From contig JAZSFO010000068.1 in NCBI GenBank assembly GCA_045532255.1, forward strand, positions 1-30,331: a stretch of 30,331 nucleotides of DNA, read 5' to 3'. The notes beneath the pieces were generated by a model. It made no database searches, was not told the DNA's origin, and saw nothing but the letters and a program-made list of their open reading frames with translations. Source of the stretch: RGIG8748 sp045532255. Lineage in GTDB: Bacteria; Bacillota; Clostridia; UMGS1810. A program made the position numbers and the translations under genes. Numbering within the stretch: position 1 is the stretch's first letter; the number at the start of each line of letters is the position of its first letter. Positions 16,234 through 24,381 of this stretch are shown here, piece after piece.

Positions 16234-17593
16234 TGCAAAGCTCGACCCCAAATTTATGCCTCTTTCTGTTGTATGCAGAGATATGAGAGAGGCTACAGCA
16301 AAGGATGGTCAGGATTTAGTAATCGGTGTAGAAAGAAATAAGGGCTATACCACAGTTTACAAAACCCGTATTTTCAAGGACGGTACAGGACATGACGAGG
16401 AGAATTTTGCTTTTGTGGAAAGAATGGCAAAATCACTTCTCTGGGTAGCGGGAGGCTACAAGATTATTATTGCAGGAAGCGAAACTGTAGGAAATAAAAT
16501 CAAGGAAGCATATACATACGGCGGACTCAGGGATTTTGATGTGCGTTTTATGGAGAGAGTATATGAGCAGTCCTTTGTTGTAGAGGTAAGAGGCATAGAG
16601 GATGCTCCCGAAAACAAGTCTGCCGCAGCACCTATCGGAAGACATCTTGACGGATGCAGAATAGGTTTTGATGCAGGCGGAAGCGACCGAAAGGTAAGTG
16701 CGGTTATAGACGGCGAAAGCGTATATTCCGAGGAAGTTGTATGGTTCCCCAAGACCAATACAGACCCCGATTATCACTATCAGGGCATTCTGGAGGCTAT
16801 GAAGACCGCGGCATCCCATATGCCCAGAGTTGATGCAATCGGTGTTTCCAGTGCAGGTGTATATGTAGACAATCGTATAATGGTAGCTTCTTTGTTCCTC
16901 AAGGTAAGCGATGAGGATTTCGATAAGAAGGTTAAGAATATGTATATAGATGTTGCAAAGGAGATTGGCGAAAATATTCCCATCGAGGTTGCAAATGACG
17001 GAGATGTTACAGCGCTTGCAGGTGCTATGGACTTAAATGACGATTCTGTTCTCGGTGTTGCCATGGGTACATCAGAAGCGGGCGGATATGTTGACCCCGA
17101 GGGTAATATCACAGGCTGGCTCAATGAGCTTGCATTTGTTCCCGTTGACTTCAATAAGGATGCAATGGTGGATGAATGGTCAGGAGATTACGGTTGCGGA
17201 GTTAAGTATTTTTCTCAGGACGGTGTTATTAAGCTTGCACCCTATGCAGGCATAGAGCTTGACGAAAATCTTTCCCCTGCAGAAAAGCTCAAGGTAGTTC
17301 AGGGACTTATGAAGGACGGCGACCGGAGAGCAAAGGATATCTATGATACAATCGGTGCGTACTTTGGTTATGCTATTGCATTCTATACAGAGTTCTATGA
17401 TATTAAGCATGTTCTTATCATGGGCAGAGTTACATCGGGAGAGGGCGGAGTTATGATACTCAATCGTGCTCAGGAAGTTCTGGATACTGAATTCCCCGAG
17501 CTGGCATCAAAAATCACACTTCATATTCCTGATGAAAATTCCCGCAGAGTAGGTCAGTCAGTAGCAGCAGCAAGTCTTCCCGAAATCAAATAA
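16217..17593 (+). CDS. Divergent ROK-family sugar kinase-like protein with N-terminal extension
   Basis: A 458-residue protein whose C-terminal two thirds is a ROK-family (ASKHA fold) domain. Seen are the phosphate-1 loop GFDAGGSDRK (150-159), VSSAG (210-214), the catalytic-base region ANDGD (259-263) and GTSEAGG (284-290). The usual ExGH sugar-binding motif reads NELAFVPV (303-310), with His replaced by Phe. The zinc motif CxCGxxGCxE is reduced to a single Cys in DYGCG (324-328). There is no N-terminal winged helix, so it is not a NagC-type repressor. Residues 1-145 form an extra domain starting with VIGVERNKGY-like sequence that itself could be a degenerate ASKHA lobe. Overlap with nagA suggests an amino-sugar role; kinase activity is uncertain. 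Confidence 0.78.
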   Translation: MNIKVNAKLDPKFMPLSVVCRDMREATAKDGQDLVIGVERNKGYTTVYKTRIFKDGTGHDEENFAFVERMAKSLLWVAGGYKIIIAGSETVGNKIKEAYTYGGLRDFDVRFMERVYEQSFVVEVRGIEDAPENKSAAAPIGRHLDGCRIGFDAGGSDRKVSAVIDGESVYSEEVVWFPKTNTDPDYHYQGILEAMKTAASHMPRVDAIGVSSAGVYVDNRIMVASLFLKVSDEDFDKKVKNMYIDVAKEIGENIPIEVANDGDVTALAGAMDLNDDSVLGVAMGTSEAGGYVDPEGNITGWLNELAFVPVDFNKDAMVDEWSGDYGCGVKYFSQDGVIKLAPYAGIELDENLSPAEKLKVVQGLMKDGDRRAKDIYDTIGAYFGYAIAFYTEFYDIKHVLIMGRVTSGEGGVMILNRAQEVLDTEFPELASKITLHIPDENSRRVGQSVAAASLPEIK

Positions 17594-17605
17594 TATTTAA
17601 TACTG

Positions 17606-17654
17606 GGCGATTACAAAATGGTACTTGACAACCAGTTTTGTAATCGCCTATAAT
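17606..17654 (+). promoter_or_regulatory. Rubrerythrin promoter embedded in a palindrome
   Basis: TTGACA (17625-17630), 18 nt, TATAAT (17649-17654). A perfect 13-bp inverted repeat, GGCGATTACAAAA (17606-17618) and TTTTGTAATCGCC (17636-17648), surrounds the -35 box, and its right arm ends exactly at the -10. There is no T-run after it, so it is a better operator (or combined hairpin) than a nagA-operon terminator. Confidence 0.72.
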
Positions 17655-17679
17655 ATTTATATAAAAAGGAGGCGTTAAA

Positions 17680-18213
17680 ATGGAATTAAAAGGTTCAAAA
17701 ACAGAAAAAAATCTCATGGAGGCATTTGCCGGTGAGAGTCAGGCAAGAAACAAATACACATACTTTGCATCTGTTGCAAAGAAAGAGGGCTATCAGCAGA
17801 TATCTGCAATATTTGAAGAAACTGCAGCCAACGAAAAGGAACACGCAAAGCTTTGGTTCAAGGCACTTGGCGAGCTTGGCACTACTGCACAAAATCTTCT
17901 TAGTGCTGCTGAGGGCGAGAACTACGAATGGACAGATATGTATGATAAATTTGCAAAGGAAGCAGACGAGGAAGGCTTTACAGAGCTTGCAGAAAAGTTC
18001 CGCAAGGTAGCTCTCATTGAGAAGTCTCACGAGGAACGCTATCGTAAGCTTCTCAGCAATGTAGAAATGCAGACAGTATTTGCAAAGGCCGAAGAAACAA
18101 TGTGGGAGTGCCGTAATTGCGGACATCTTGTAATGGGCAAAAAGTCACCCGAGATTTGTCCTGTTTGTGCACATCCTCAGAGCTATTTTGAAGTAAGAAA
18201 AGAAAATTATTGA
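17680..18213 (+). CDS. rbr: Rubrerythrin
   Basis: Non-haem diiron peroxidase that protects anaerobes from hydrogen peroxide, taking electrons from NADH via rubredoxin-like partners. The 177-residue protein has the classic order: a ferritin-like four-helix domain with ligands Glu19, Glu52-x-x-His55, Glu97/98 and Glu114-x-x-His117, then a C-terminal rubredoxin-like FeCys4 site (Cys144, Cys147, Cys160, Cys163 in CRNCGH and CPVCAH). It has a strong AAAGGAGG ribosome binding site, its own near-consensus promoter within a palindrome, and a strong terminator, so it is monocistronic. PerR-type peroxide control is expected for the family, but the palindrome does not match the Bacillus PerR box. Confidence 0.95.
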   Translation: MELKGSKTEKNLMEAFAGESQARNKYTYFASVAKKEGYQQISAIFEETAANEKEHAKLWFKALGELGTTAQNLLSAAEGENYEWTDMYDKFAKEADEEGFTELAEKFRKVALIEKSHEERYRKLLSNVEMQTVFAKAEETMWECRNCGHLVMGKKSPEICPVCAHPQSYFEVRKENY

Positions 18214-18253
18214 TTAAACATTAAATGAATACATGCATTTAATATACTAAATA

Positions 18254-18306
18254 GGGCGTTGTCTCAATTTGTGAAAAAATCACATGTTGAGACACGCTCT
18301 TTTTTG
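18254..18306 (+). terminator. Intrinsic terminator after rubrerythrin
   Basis: Long hairpin: GGGCG-TTGTCTCAA (18254-18267) plus TGTGA pairs with TCACA plus TTGAGACACGCTC (to 18299), with one bulged T and a small internal loop. It is followed by a run of seven T residues. Confidence 0.93.
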
Positions 18307-18314
18307 CAAAAAAG

Positions 18315-18375
18315 CAAAAATTATCAACTTTTTGCTAATTAAATCATAGACTTGCACCTGTATGATTTGTATAAT
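18315..18375 (+). promoter_or_regulatory. Promoter and operator-like site of the TIM-barrel gene
   Basis: GCAAAAATTATCAAC (18315-18329) matches the motif repeated between the yesN-like and permease genes. TTTTTGC (18330-18336) forms an inverted repeat with its GCAAAAA. TATAAT (18370-18375) is a clear -10; no good -35 lies 17 nt upstream, which fits an activator-dependent promoter. The site is about 35-55 bp upstream of the -10. Confidence 0.55.
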
Positions 18376-18422
18376 GAAGCCACAAATGTATTGATTTCTT
18401 AAACAAAAGGGGAGACATAGCT

Positions 18423-19727
18423 ATGAAAGATATTTTATACGAATTCTCAGAACAGGATCATCGTAACAGACTTTTTAACATAAGACAAGTAGAAAGACAG
18501 ATGACCCGTTGTGCAAAGAAAGAGCAGATATTTGACTATGAACCGGGACAATTTATCTATCCCGGACTCGAACCCGGAAAGCCCGAAGAGGACGAAGCTC
18601 TCTTCAAGAAGATGTCCGAGGCAGGGGTTAAATATATGTATCTCTGGTCCGGATGGGCTGCAAAAGAGAATAAGTGGGGCGGAGACGATATGTATGCTCC
18701 CAAGGATCCCGAAGCAACAAAGGAATTCCTTGCTCTTGCGCACAAATATGGACTCAGGGTGCTTCCATATACATCATCAAACTTTTTTAAGTATCCCAGC
18801 AAACATTTTAACGCTGACTGGGCGTGGCCGCTTACTCATCCCGAGTATCTCGACAATATGCTCGGAACTACAGAGCTTGCCCACTGTTCGCCTACCAGTC
18901 CGGGATGGCGTGAGCTTATATTCAAGATGTATACTAAGCTTCTGGACAACTATGATTTTGATGGTCTTTATGTTGACTCGGGATATTTCCGACGCAGTGA
19001 CTACCTGGAATCGTGGAAATACTATTATGAAGAGCCTGTAATGGTCAAGGATGAGGTTCTGGCATTCCGCGAAGAGGCTGACCATGACGGCGGTATGGAG
19101 GATTTCCTCAGCATATTGTATCACGAAGTCAAGAAGAGAAACAAAACCATGACAGTTTTCAAGGAAGGTTGTGACCGCTTCTATACAGACAGTAGGATTT
19201 CGGACTATATGCTGGCGGGCGAAGCGGCAAAGGACATTGACTTTGTTCGTAGTAAAATCTGGGATTTCCCTCATGTTATGCTTGACTTCTCTCCGGCTGA
19301 GCCTATGGATGAAATGGAATATTATCTCAATTCCATGCCATTTTTGCACTTCCCGATTCTCAAGAAGAAGGCTATAACCGTTCCCAATCAGGATGCTATT
19401 ATCCCCAAATTTGACGAGAGTCTGGAATGGGTTAAACTGTTTAAGGAAATGACCCACGATGCTACATGGTGCTATATTGATATTGATTGCCCCAAGTTAG
19501 TAAAGGGCGAGCTGGATGATGTAGTTGTAACATGCTATGTAAACAGTGATTTTTATATGCTTCTTGCAAACTACAGCCACACAGACTCAAAGAAAATCCA
19601 TCTTCGTGATAATTATGTGGATATTTATCCCAATAGACCTCAGGCAGAGGTTCCCCACGATATCATATTAAAACCGAGAGAACTCAAGGTATTAAAGATT
19701 ACCTCGTGGTCAGAAGAAGCCAAATAA
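18423..19727 (+). CDS. Cytoplasmic TIM-barrel glycoside hydrolase-like protein
   Basis: A 434-residue protein without signal peptide. The sequence alternates hydrophobic strands and helices as in a (beta/alpha)8 barrel: GVKYMYLWSGW, YGLRVLPYTSS, FDGLYVDSGYFRR (Asp185) and MTVFKEG (Glu248), followed by a small beta-rich C-terminal domain (VTCYVNSDFYMLLANYS). DGLYxD at a strand end is typical of retaining glycoside hydrolases of the GH31/36-like superfamily, so Asp185 and Glu248 are candidate catalytic residues (inference). I do not recognise the exact family or substrate. It has a GGGGAG ribosome binding site and its own promoter with an operator-like motif shared with the ABC transporter across the divergent regulator genes, so it probably processes the imported oligosaccharide. 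Confidence 0.65.
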   Translation: MKDILYEFSEQDHRNRLFNIRQVERQMTRCAKKEQIFDYEPGQFIYPGLEPGKPEEDEALFKKMSEAGVKYMYLWSGWAAKENKWGGDDMYAPKDPEATKEFLALAHKYGLRVLPYTSSNFFKYPSKHFNADWAWPLTHPEYLDNMLGTTELAHCSPTSPGWRELIFKMYTKLLDNYDFDGLYVDSGYFRRSDYLESWKYYYEEPVMVKDEVLAFREEADHDGGMEDFLSILYHEVKKRNKTMTVFKEGCDRFYTDSRISDYMLAGEAAKDIDFVRSKIWDFPHVMLDFSPAEPMDEMEYYLNSMPFLHFPILKKKAITVPNQDAIIPKFDESLEWVKLFKEMTHDATWCYIDIDCPKLVKGELDDVVVTCYVNSDFYMLLANYSHTDSKKIHLRDNYVDIYPNRPQAEVPHDIILKPRELKVLKITSWSEEAK

Positions 19728-19750
19728 TATAATATAAATTCAAAGAAATA

Positions 19751-19784
19751 GGGATGTAAAACAATGAATTATGTTTTACATCCC
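19751..19784. terminator. Terminator between convergent TIM-barrel and sensor kinase genes
   Basis: Perfect 13-bp stem GGGATGTAAAACA (19751-19763)/TGTTTTACATCCC (19772-19784), 8-nt loop, followed by TGATTTTATGTTTT on the plus strand and a weaker T-rich tail on the minus strand. Confidence 0.82.
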
Positions 19785-19806
19785 TGATTTTATGTTTTCG
19801 GTATAA

Positions 19807-21558
19807 TTATTTATTTTTGGCTTCTCTTTCGGTTATTATGGGAAGAGTCATAGATACTGTAGTATGCCGCCCCGGCTCTGAGGTTATGGTAAGACCGTAC
19901 TCTTCACCGCAGAGAAGCTGTATCCTCTCCTGAATATTCTTAATTCCGACATTGCTTCCTACAGTAGACGATTCGCTGGAAAGTATTTTTGTTATCTGAG
20001 CTTCACTCATGCCCACGCCGTTGTCTGCTATTTCTATGAGAAGCTTATTATCCTTGCTTTTTTGTACAGATATATATAACTTGGCAGGTGAGTTTCTCTC
20101 GGTAACCTTAATGTTGAGACCGTGCTGAACGGCATTTTCTATAAGAGGCTGAATAAGCATACCGGGAATTATTAAATTTTCGGTATCAGGCTCAATGTGA
20201 TAAGATACATCGATAGAGTTTTTGTAGCAAATCTGTAAAAGGAATATATAATCTCTTATAAATTCTATGTCCTCCTTTACAGTGCCGAAGGTATCCTTTG
20301 CAGAAAAAGCCTTCTTTAGCATTCTTGCAAGTATCTGCAGGGATGAGGCAATCTTGTCCTGACTGTTATACATTGCCAGAATTCGTATGGAGTTAAGTGT
20401 GTTGTATATAAAGTGCGGTTGAATTTGTCTGCGAAGAGCAATCAGCTCTGCGCGCTTTTTTTCCTCGTCCTTTTCCCTAACATTTTCTATAATTTCGTTG
20501 ATTTTTTTAACCATTCTGTTAAAGCAGGAGGCAAGAGAGCTTATCTCATTGTTTCCGACAATTTCTATCTGTGCACCCAGAGTATTATCGTCAAAATTCT
20601 TCATTATCTTACCAAGTGTTTTGAGCGGAAGTAAGAACTGCTTTGCAAGCAGGAAGTAAAGAACCATCATCACCGATGTAAAGAGGACAATAATACTCAC
20701 CATAAATATGATTATTTTGTAGCTTCCGGAATAAAACTGACTTTCCTTATGTATTTCCACAAACTTAAAACTGTTAAGACCCGATTGATAGTGGATAGCC
20801 ACATAATTCTGATTTTTGTTTTCAAAGCGAAATACTCCCTGCTGTGATGTGTAGAGGTCTATCAGATTATTGCTTTGAGTATAAAAAAGCTCTGAAAAGC
20901 TGTCTTCGTTATTGGATATTATAAGTCTGCCTTCTTCGTCAAGTATGGATATAATTGTGTTCTTTTGCACATTGTCGGTTATATTGCTGAATGTATCTGT
21001 TTTGACAAATACATATAGCTTTGCAGATTTTTCATTAAATATACTGGTTCCGCAAAGAACATATTTGTTAAAAATCGGCTCTATAAGCTCACTTTGTGAA
21101 GTGTTGTACCAATGAAGCAGAGAATTCTTTTCACTGATTTGCCTGCATGATACCTGAAGCTGAATAAGATGGTCATCGCTGAATGTAGGAAGATTATATA
21201 TAAACGCTTTGCCTGCGTTGTTTATCATAATACACGCTTCAATATCCTCAAAGCTCGAAATGTTTTTTTTCATAAAGCTGTTGAACTGATCGTGATTTTC
21301 GGGAATATTCAGAATTTCCCACAGATTTTCGCTTATATTAAGAGTATCGGCAAAACGCTGTATGTTTTTCGTTTTTTCGTAGAAGAGAGAGTCGGAGCTT
21401 TTAAGGTGGGATAGGGCACTTGTTTCTGTGCTGTGTGAAAGTGCGTCTGCTATAACGATTGTTGAGTAACCGCCTATTGCACCTATAGATATAATTGCAA
21501 AGAGAAGCATTGCTATTACAAGGGTTTTAAGATTATATGAATTTCTTTTTATTGTCAT
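19807..21558 (-). CDS. YesM-type sensor histidine kinase
   Basis: A 583-residue membrane kinase. It has TM1 (about 11-36), an extracytoplasmic sensor region of about 245 residues (probably Cache-like), TM2 (about 282-305), a HAMP linker, the His_kinase domain with phosphorylatable His382 in QIQPHFIYNTLNS, and an HATPase_c domain (N-box Asn475 in LIENAVQHG, G1 box IADNGVGM). This is the LytS/YesM class typical of carbohydrate-responsive two-component systems in Firmicutes. Its ATG overlaps the regulator stop by 4 nt (ATGA), so both are translated together from one minus-strand transcript. The signal is probably a sugar or a sugar-bound lipoprotein (inference from neighbours). Naming as YesM is by class only. 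Confidence 0.92.
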   Translation of the reverse strand: MTIKRNSYNLKTLVIAMLLFAIISIGAIGGYSTIVIADALSHSTETSALSHLKSSDSLFYEKTKNIQRFADTLNISENLWEILNIPENHDQFNSFMKKNISSFEDIEACIMINNAGKAFIYNLPTFSDDHLIQLQVSCRQISEKNSLLHWYNTSQSELIEPIFNKYVLCGTSIFNEKSAKLYVFVKTDTFSNITDNVQKNTIISILDEEGRLIISNNEDSFSELFYTQSNNLIDLYTSQQGVFRFENKNQNYVAIHYQSGLNSFKFVEIHKESQFYSGSYKIIIFMVSIIVLFTSVMMVLYFLLAKQFLLPLKTLGKIMKNFDDNTLGAQIEIVGNNEISSLASCFNRMVKKINEIIENVREKDEEKKRAELIALRRQIQPHFIYNTLNSIRILAMYNSQDKIASSLQILARMLKKAFSAKDTFGTVKEDIEFIRDYIFLLQICYKNSIDVSYHIEPDTENLIIPGMLIQPLIENAVQHGLNIKVTERNSPAKLYISVQKSKDNKLLIEIADNGVGMSEAQITKILSSESSTVGSNVGIKNIQERIQLLCGEEYGLTITSEPGRHTTVSMTLPIITEREAKNK

Positions 21559-23075
21559 GGCTTATCACCCTTTCGGAATTCATTCGGCCATTTTTTATAT
21601 TTGCTCTTAATAGCACGGCTGAAATTTTCGTAATTATTATATCCCACCATAGAAGCTATTTTAGAAAAATTGTAGTCGGTTGTGCGTATGAGCTTCATGG
21701 CTTCTTCAAGACGGATGTTTATTAAGAATTTTGTAAATGACATTCCTGTAGCCTTGCGGAAACGGCGGGATAAATCGCTGTAATTAAACAAAAATTGTTT
21801 TGCAAGAAACTGAAGTGTTATATCCTGCGAGTAGTTTTGATAGATATAATTCTGAACCTGCAGTATAGCCATGTCGGAATGAGTGAGTATGCCAGAGAGC
21901 TGATTTGATGCATTAAGAAGCTTGTCTGTCAGCTCCCTTTGAGAATCGTATTCTGTGTTTATATCGTCAAGCAATTCGTATATCTGGGGAAGTTCATAGG
22001 TTTTTGCAAGTTCAGCAAGATGATTTGCGATTGCTTTATACAGATTGCGAAGAGATGTAAGATATGAGTGAGAGGGCTTCAGATTGCCCAGCTTATTAAT
22101 TATTCCGCTAAGAGCATCAAACCTTAAATCGGTAAAAGCATCCTCAATTTCCTTGGTAAGCTCGTTTGTATTTATGACATCGCTTTTGTTTTGTACAACA
22201 CTGTGCTCAATGAGCATGCCTTTTCCGTATATAAAATAGTAGTCGCATGCTTCAAGAGCCATCTGATACTGTTCCTTAAGAGGACTTCCGACAAACTTGT
22301 CACATATTCCCGCAGCGATTGAAAGTGAGAATTTGTCCAGTAGAATTTCAAATATATTTGCAAAAAGCTCTCTTACTGCACGCTCATGAGGACCATGCTC
22401 TTCGGCAGAAAAAATAAATACAATTTCATCATAGTCATTAAAGAAGAATTCTCCGTTGCCAAAGTCCTCCAGCACTTCGTTAAGCAGGTTGCACAGCCCG
22501 AATTTCATAAGCTCTTTTTGGGTATCCCAATGGCTTTTAATAATTTTATCATAGTTAATAAGCTCCATAACTATAACAAACATATTGTCTTTTAAGCTTA
22601 TACGCATGGTGTTGTTTTTGTCAGCATACACACCGTCCCAGAAGAATTGCTTAAGAGCGACCTCCTTAATGGCGGAATTAAGCTTTTTTGACTGAGTGGG
22701 GATTTGTGTTTGTATAAGCTCAGAGAGAAGCTTTGTATAAACCGCAGGTTCAAAATCGGTCTTTAATATATAATCTGAAGCACCGAATTTGAAGGCCCTC
22801 TTAACCATATGAAAGTCATCAAAGTTGCTGAGGACTATAAATTTGATTTCGGGATAAACTTCAAGTGTCCTGGATATTAATTCAAGTCCGTCCATTTGTG
22901 ACATCTGTATATCTGTAATTACTATATCTGCCTTGTTTTTCAAAAGAAATTCATATGCACTCTTTCCGTTAAAAAATCTTCCTGTAAGTTCAATTCCAAG
23001 CGATGAATAATCAATGCAGTTTGCTATGTATTCATTCATTAACGGTTCATCTTCTACTATGATAAGTCTTATCAC
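21555..23075 (-). CDS. YesN-type response regulator, REC plus AraC DNA-binding domain
   Basis: A 506-residue response regulator. The N-terminal receiver domain has acidic residues in VEDEP, phospho-acceptor Asp55 in DIVITDIQMSQMDG and Lys in YILKTD. A middle region of about 270 residues is poorly conserved, and the C-terminal AraC double helix-turn-helix (ITLQFLAKQFLFNYSDLSRRF; NFSKIASMVGYNNYENFSRAI) is clear. The start is GTG at 23073-23075, 5 nt after CCCCTCCCTT read on the minus strand (a GGGAGGGG ribosome binding site); the longer open frame to 23156 lacks a site and delays the receiver domain. It is divergent from the ABC permease genes and presumably activates them through the repeated motif in between. 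Confidence 0.93.
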   Translation of the reverse strand: MIRLIIVEDEPLMNEYIANCIDYSSLGIELTGRFFNGKSAYEFLLKNKADIVITDIQMSQMDGLELISRTLEVYPEIKFIVLSNFDDFHMVKRAFKFGASDYILKTDFEPAVYTKLLSELIQTQIPTQSKKLNSAIKEVALKQFFWDGVYADKNNTMRISLKDNMFVIVMELINYDKIIKSHWDTQKELMKFGLCNLLNEVLEDFGNGEFFFNDYDEIVFIFSAEEHGPHERAVRELFANIFEILLDKFSLSIAAGICDKFVGSPLKEQYQMALEACDYYFIYGKGMLIEHSVVQNKSDVINTNELTKEIEDAFTDLRFDALSGIINKLGNLKPSHSYLTSLRNLYKAIANHLAELAKTYELPQIYELLDDINTEYDSQRELTDKLLNASNQLSGILTHSDMAILQVQNYIYQNYSQDITLQFLAKQFLFNYSDLSRRFRKATGMSFTKFLINIRLEEAMKLIRTTDYNFSKIASMVGYNNYENFSRAIKSKYKKWPNEFRKGDKP

Positions 23076-23120
23076 GATATCCCCTCCCTTAAAATTAAAT
23101 GTACTTATAATAAGTATAAC

Positions 23121-23297
23121 ACAAAAATCATCAACTTCAAATGACAATTTTTGCATTCGCTTGATGTTTTTTGCAAATTAGCCTTTTTATGCAAAAATAA
23201 CCAAATTATTTATAGGTAAATGAAGATTATAAAGGTATTAGAGATATTAATTGTGCAAAATTATCAAAACAAGTCAAGTTTTTGCAAAAATTATCAT
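23121..23297. promoter_or_regulatory. Cluster of repeated operator-like motifs between regulator and permease
   Basis: The 315-bp gap 23076-23390 holds no gene but has about six near-copies of TGCAAAAATTATCAA. Plus-strand copies are at 23121-23135, 23190-23204, 23254-23268 (one A shorter) and 23283-23297; minus-strand copies are at 23141-23155 and 23161-23175. Full-length copies match at 13-14 of 15 positions. Another copy lies upstream of the TIM-barrel gene at 18315. The two copies at 23254 and 23283 are 29 bp apart. Binding by the AraC-type response regulator is the obvious hypothesis. Confidence 0.6.
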
Positions 23298-23390
23298 GGC
23301 ATTTTTGGCGATTTTTTTATAACATTAAGCTATAACATGAGATTTTTTTTTGTGGGTTTACAACCGATACAAAAAAGGAAGGAGAATATC

Positions 23391-24344
23391 ATGCAAAACA
23401 CAAAAACATTGGCTACAGACAAGAGAGCAAAACGAAATTCTCTTACTGAAGGGGTGGGATATTTCCGAAAGCACCTGTCAACATATCTGTTTCTGGTGCC
23501 TGGAATTATTCTTGTCTTTATATTCAACTACATACCCTTAAGCGGACTCAGAATGGCGTTCCTTGATTATGATGTGTTCAAGGGAATGGATAGTCCCTTT
23601 ATAGGATTTGAAAATTTCAAAACAATCTTTTCAACGCCTGCATTTATGAATTCGGTGTGGAACACACTTACTATCAGCATACTGGATATCCTTATTCAAT
23701 TTCCGCTTCCCATTATATTTGCACTTTTGCTCAATGAGTTAAAGAATGGCTTGTTCAAGAGATTTACCCAGACGGTAAGCTATTTGCCTCACTTCATTTC
23801 AACTATAGCTGTTGTCGGACTTGCAAGTACAATCTTAAGTAACTACGGTATTGTAAATGACATCCGCCTTATGCTTTTTGGCGAGGATACAGAGCGTGTG
23901 CTCTTCCTCACACTTCAGAGTTGGTTCGTACCTCTTAATATCGGACTTACTGTATGGCAGACGATTGGATGGAGTGCAGTTATCTATCTTGCAACAATTT
24001 CGGGTGTTGACCCCGAGCTTTATGATGCGGCTGTTATAGACGGTGCAGGTAAGTTCAGACAGTGTGTACATGTAACACTCCCGTCAATTGTCAATACAAT
24101 AATCATACTTCTTATATTGAGGATTGGTAAGCTGTTTACCTCTAACTTCGACCTTGTATACGGATTGCAGAATGTGTTTATAGATTTTGAGGTTATATCC
24201 ACAATTGTATATAAGCAGGGTATCACACAGGGTAACTTCTCCGTAGCTACAGCACTTAGCCTTGCACAGGGACTTATGAGCTTAGTTCTTGTAATGACTA
24301 CCAACTACTTCTCAAAGAAGTACAGCGAAGTCTCTGTTATATGA
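23391..24344 (+). CDS. ABC sugar transporter permease (LplB/YteP-like)
   Basis: A 317-residue inner-membrane permease of the carbohydrate uptake CUT1 class. It has six predicted membrane segments, beginning with FLVPGIILVFIFNYIPLSG, and the cytoplasmic EAA loop that contacts the ATPase, read here as LYDAAVIDGAGKFRQCVHVTLP. The open frame extends back to 23220, but a strong GGAAGGAG site precedes ATG 23391 and the extra upstream residues look like translated leader. The second permease follows 37 nt later. These permeases normally import oligosaccharides (oligogalacturonides, xylo- or lipo-type glycans) and use a shared MsmX-like ATPase; none is encoded here. Confidence 0.92.
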   Translation: MQNTKTLATDKRAKRNSLTEGVGYFRKHLSTYLFLVPGIILVFIFNYIPLSGLRMAFLDYDVFKGMDSPFIGFENFKTIFSTPAFMNSVWNTLTISILDILIQFPLPIIFALLLNELKNGLFKRFTQTVSYLPHFISTIAVVGLASTILSNYGIVNDIRLMLFGEDTERVLFLTLQSWFVPLNIGLTVWQTIGWSAVIYLATISGVDPELYDAAVIDGAGKFRQCVHVTLPSIVNTIIILLILRIGKLFTSNFDLVYGLQNVFIDFEVISTIVYKQGITQGNFSVATALSLAQGLMSLVLVMTTNYFSKKYSEVSVI

Positions 24345-24381
24345 TTTGAAAAAGAACATCTGTTGAAAGGTATGAGATATT

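Noticed and set aside
17606..17648. Palindrome before rubrerythrin as a plain intrinsic terminator of the nagA-ROK transcript
   Set aside because: No T-run follows the right arm and it overlaps both promoter boxes of rbr, so an operator role is more economical, though a dual role is not excluded.
18777..19457. 226-codon minus-strand open frame opposite the TIM-barrel gene
   Set aside because: The plus-strand gene has a ribosome binding site, promoter and barrel-like strand pattern; the antisense frame has none and looks like codon-bias shadow.
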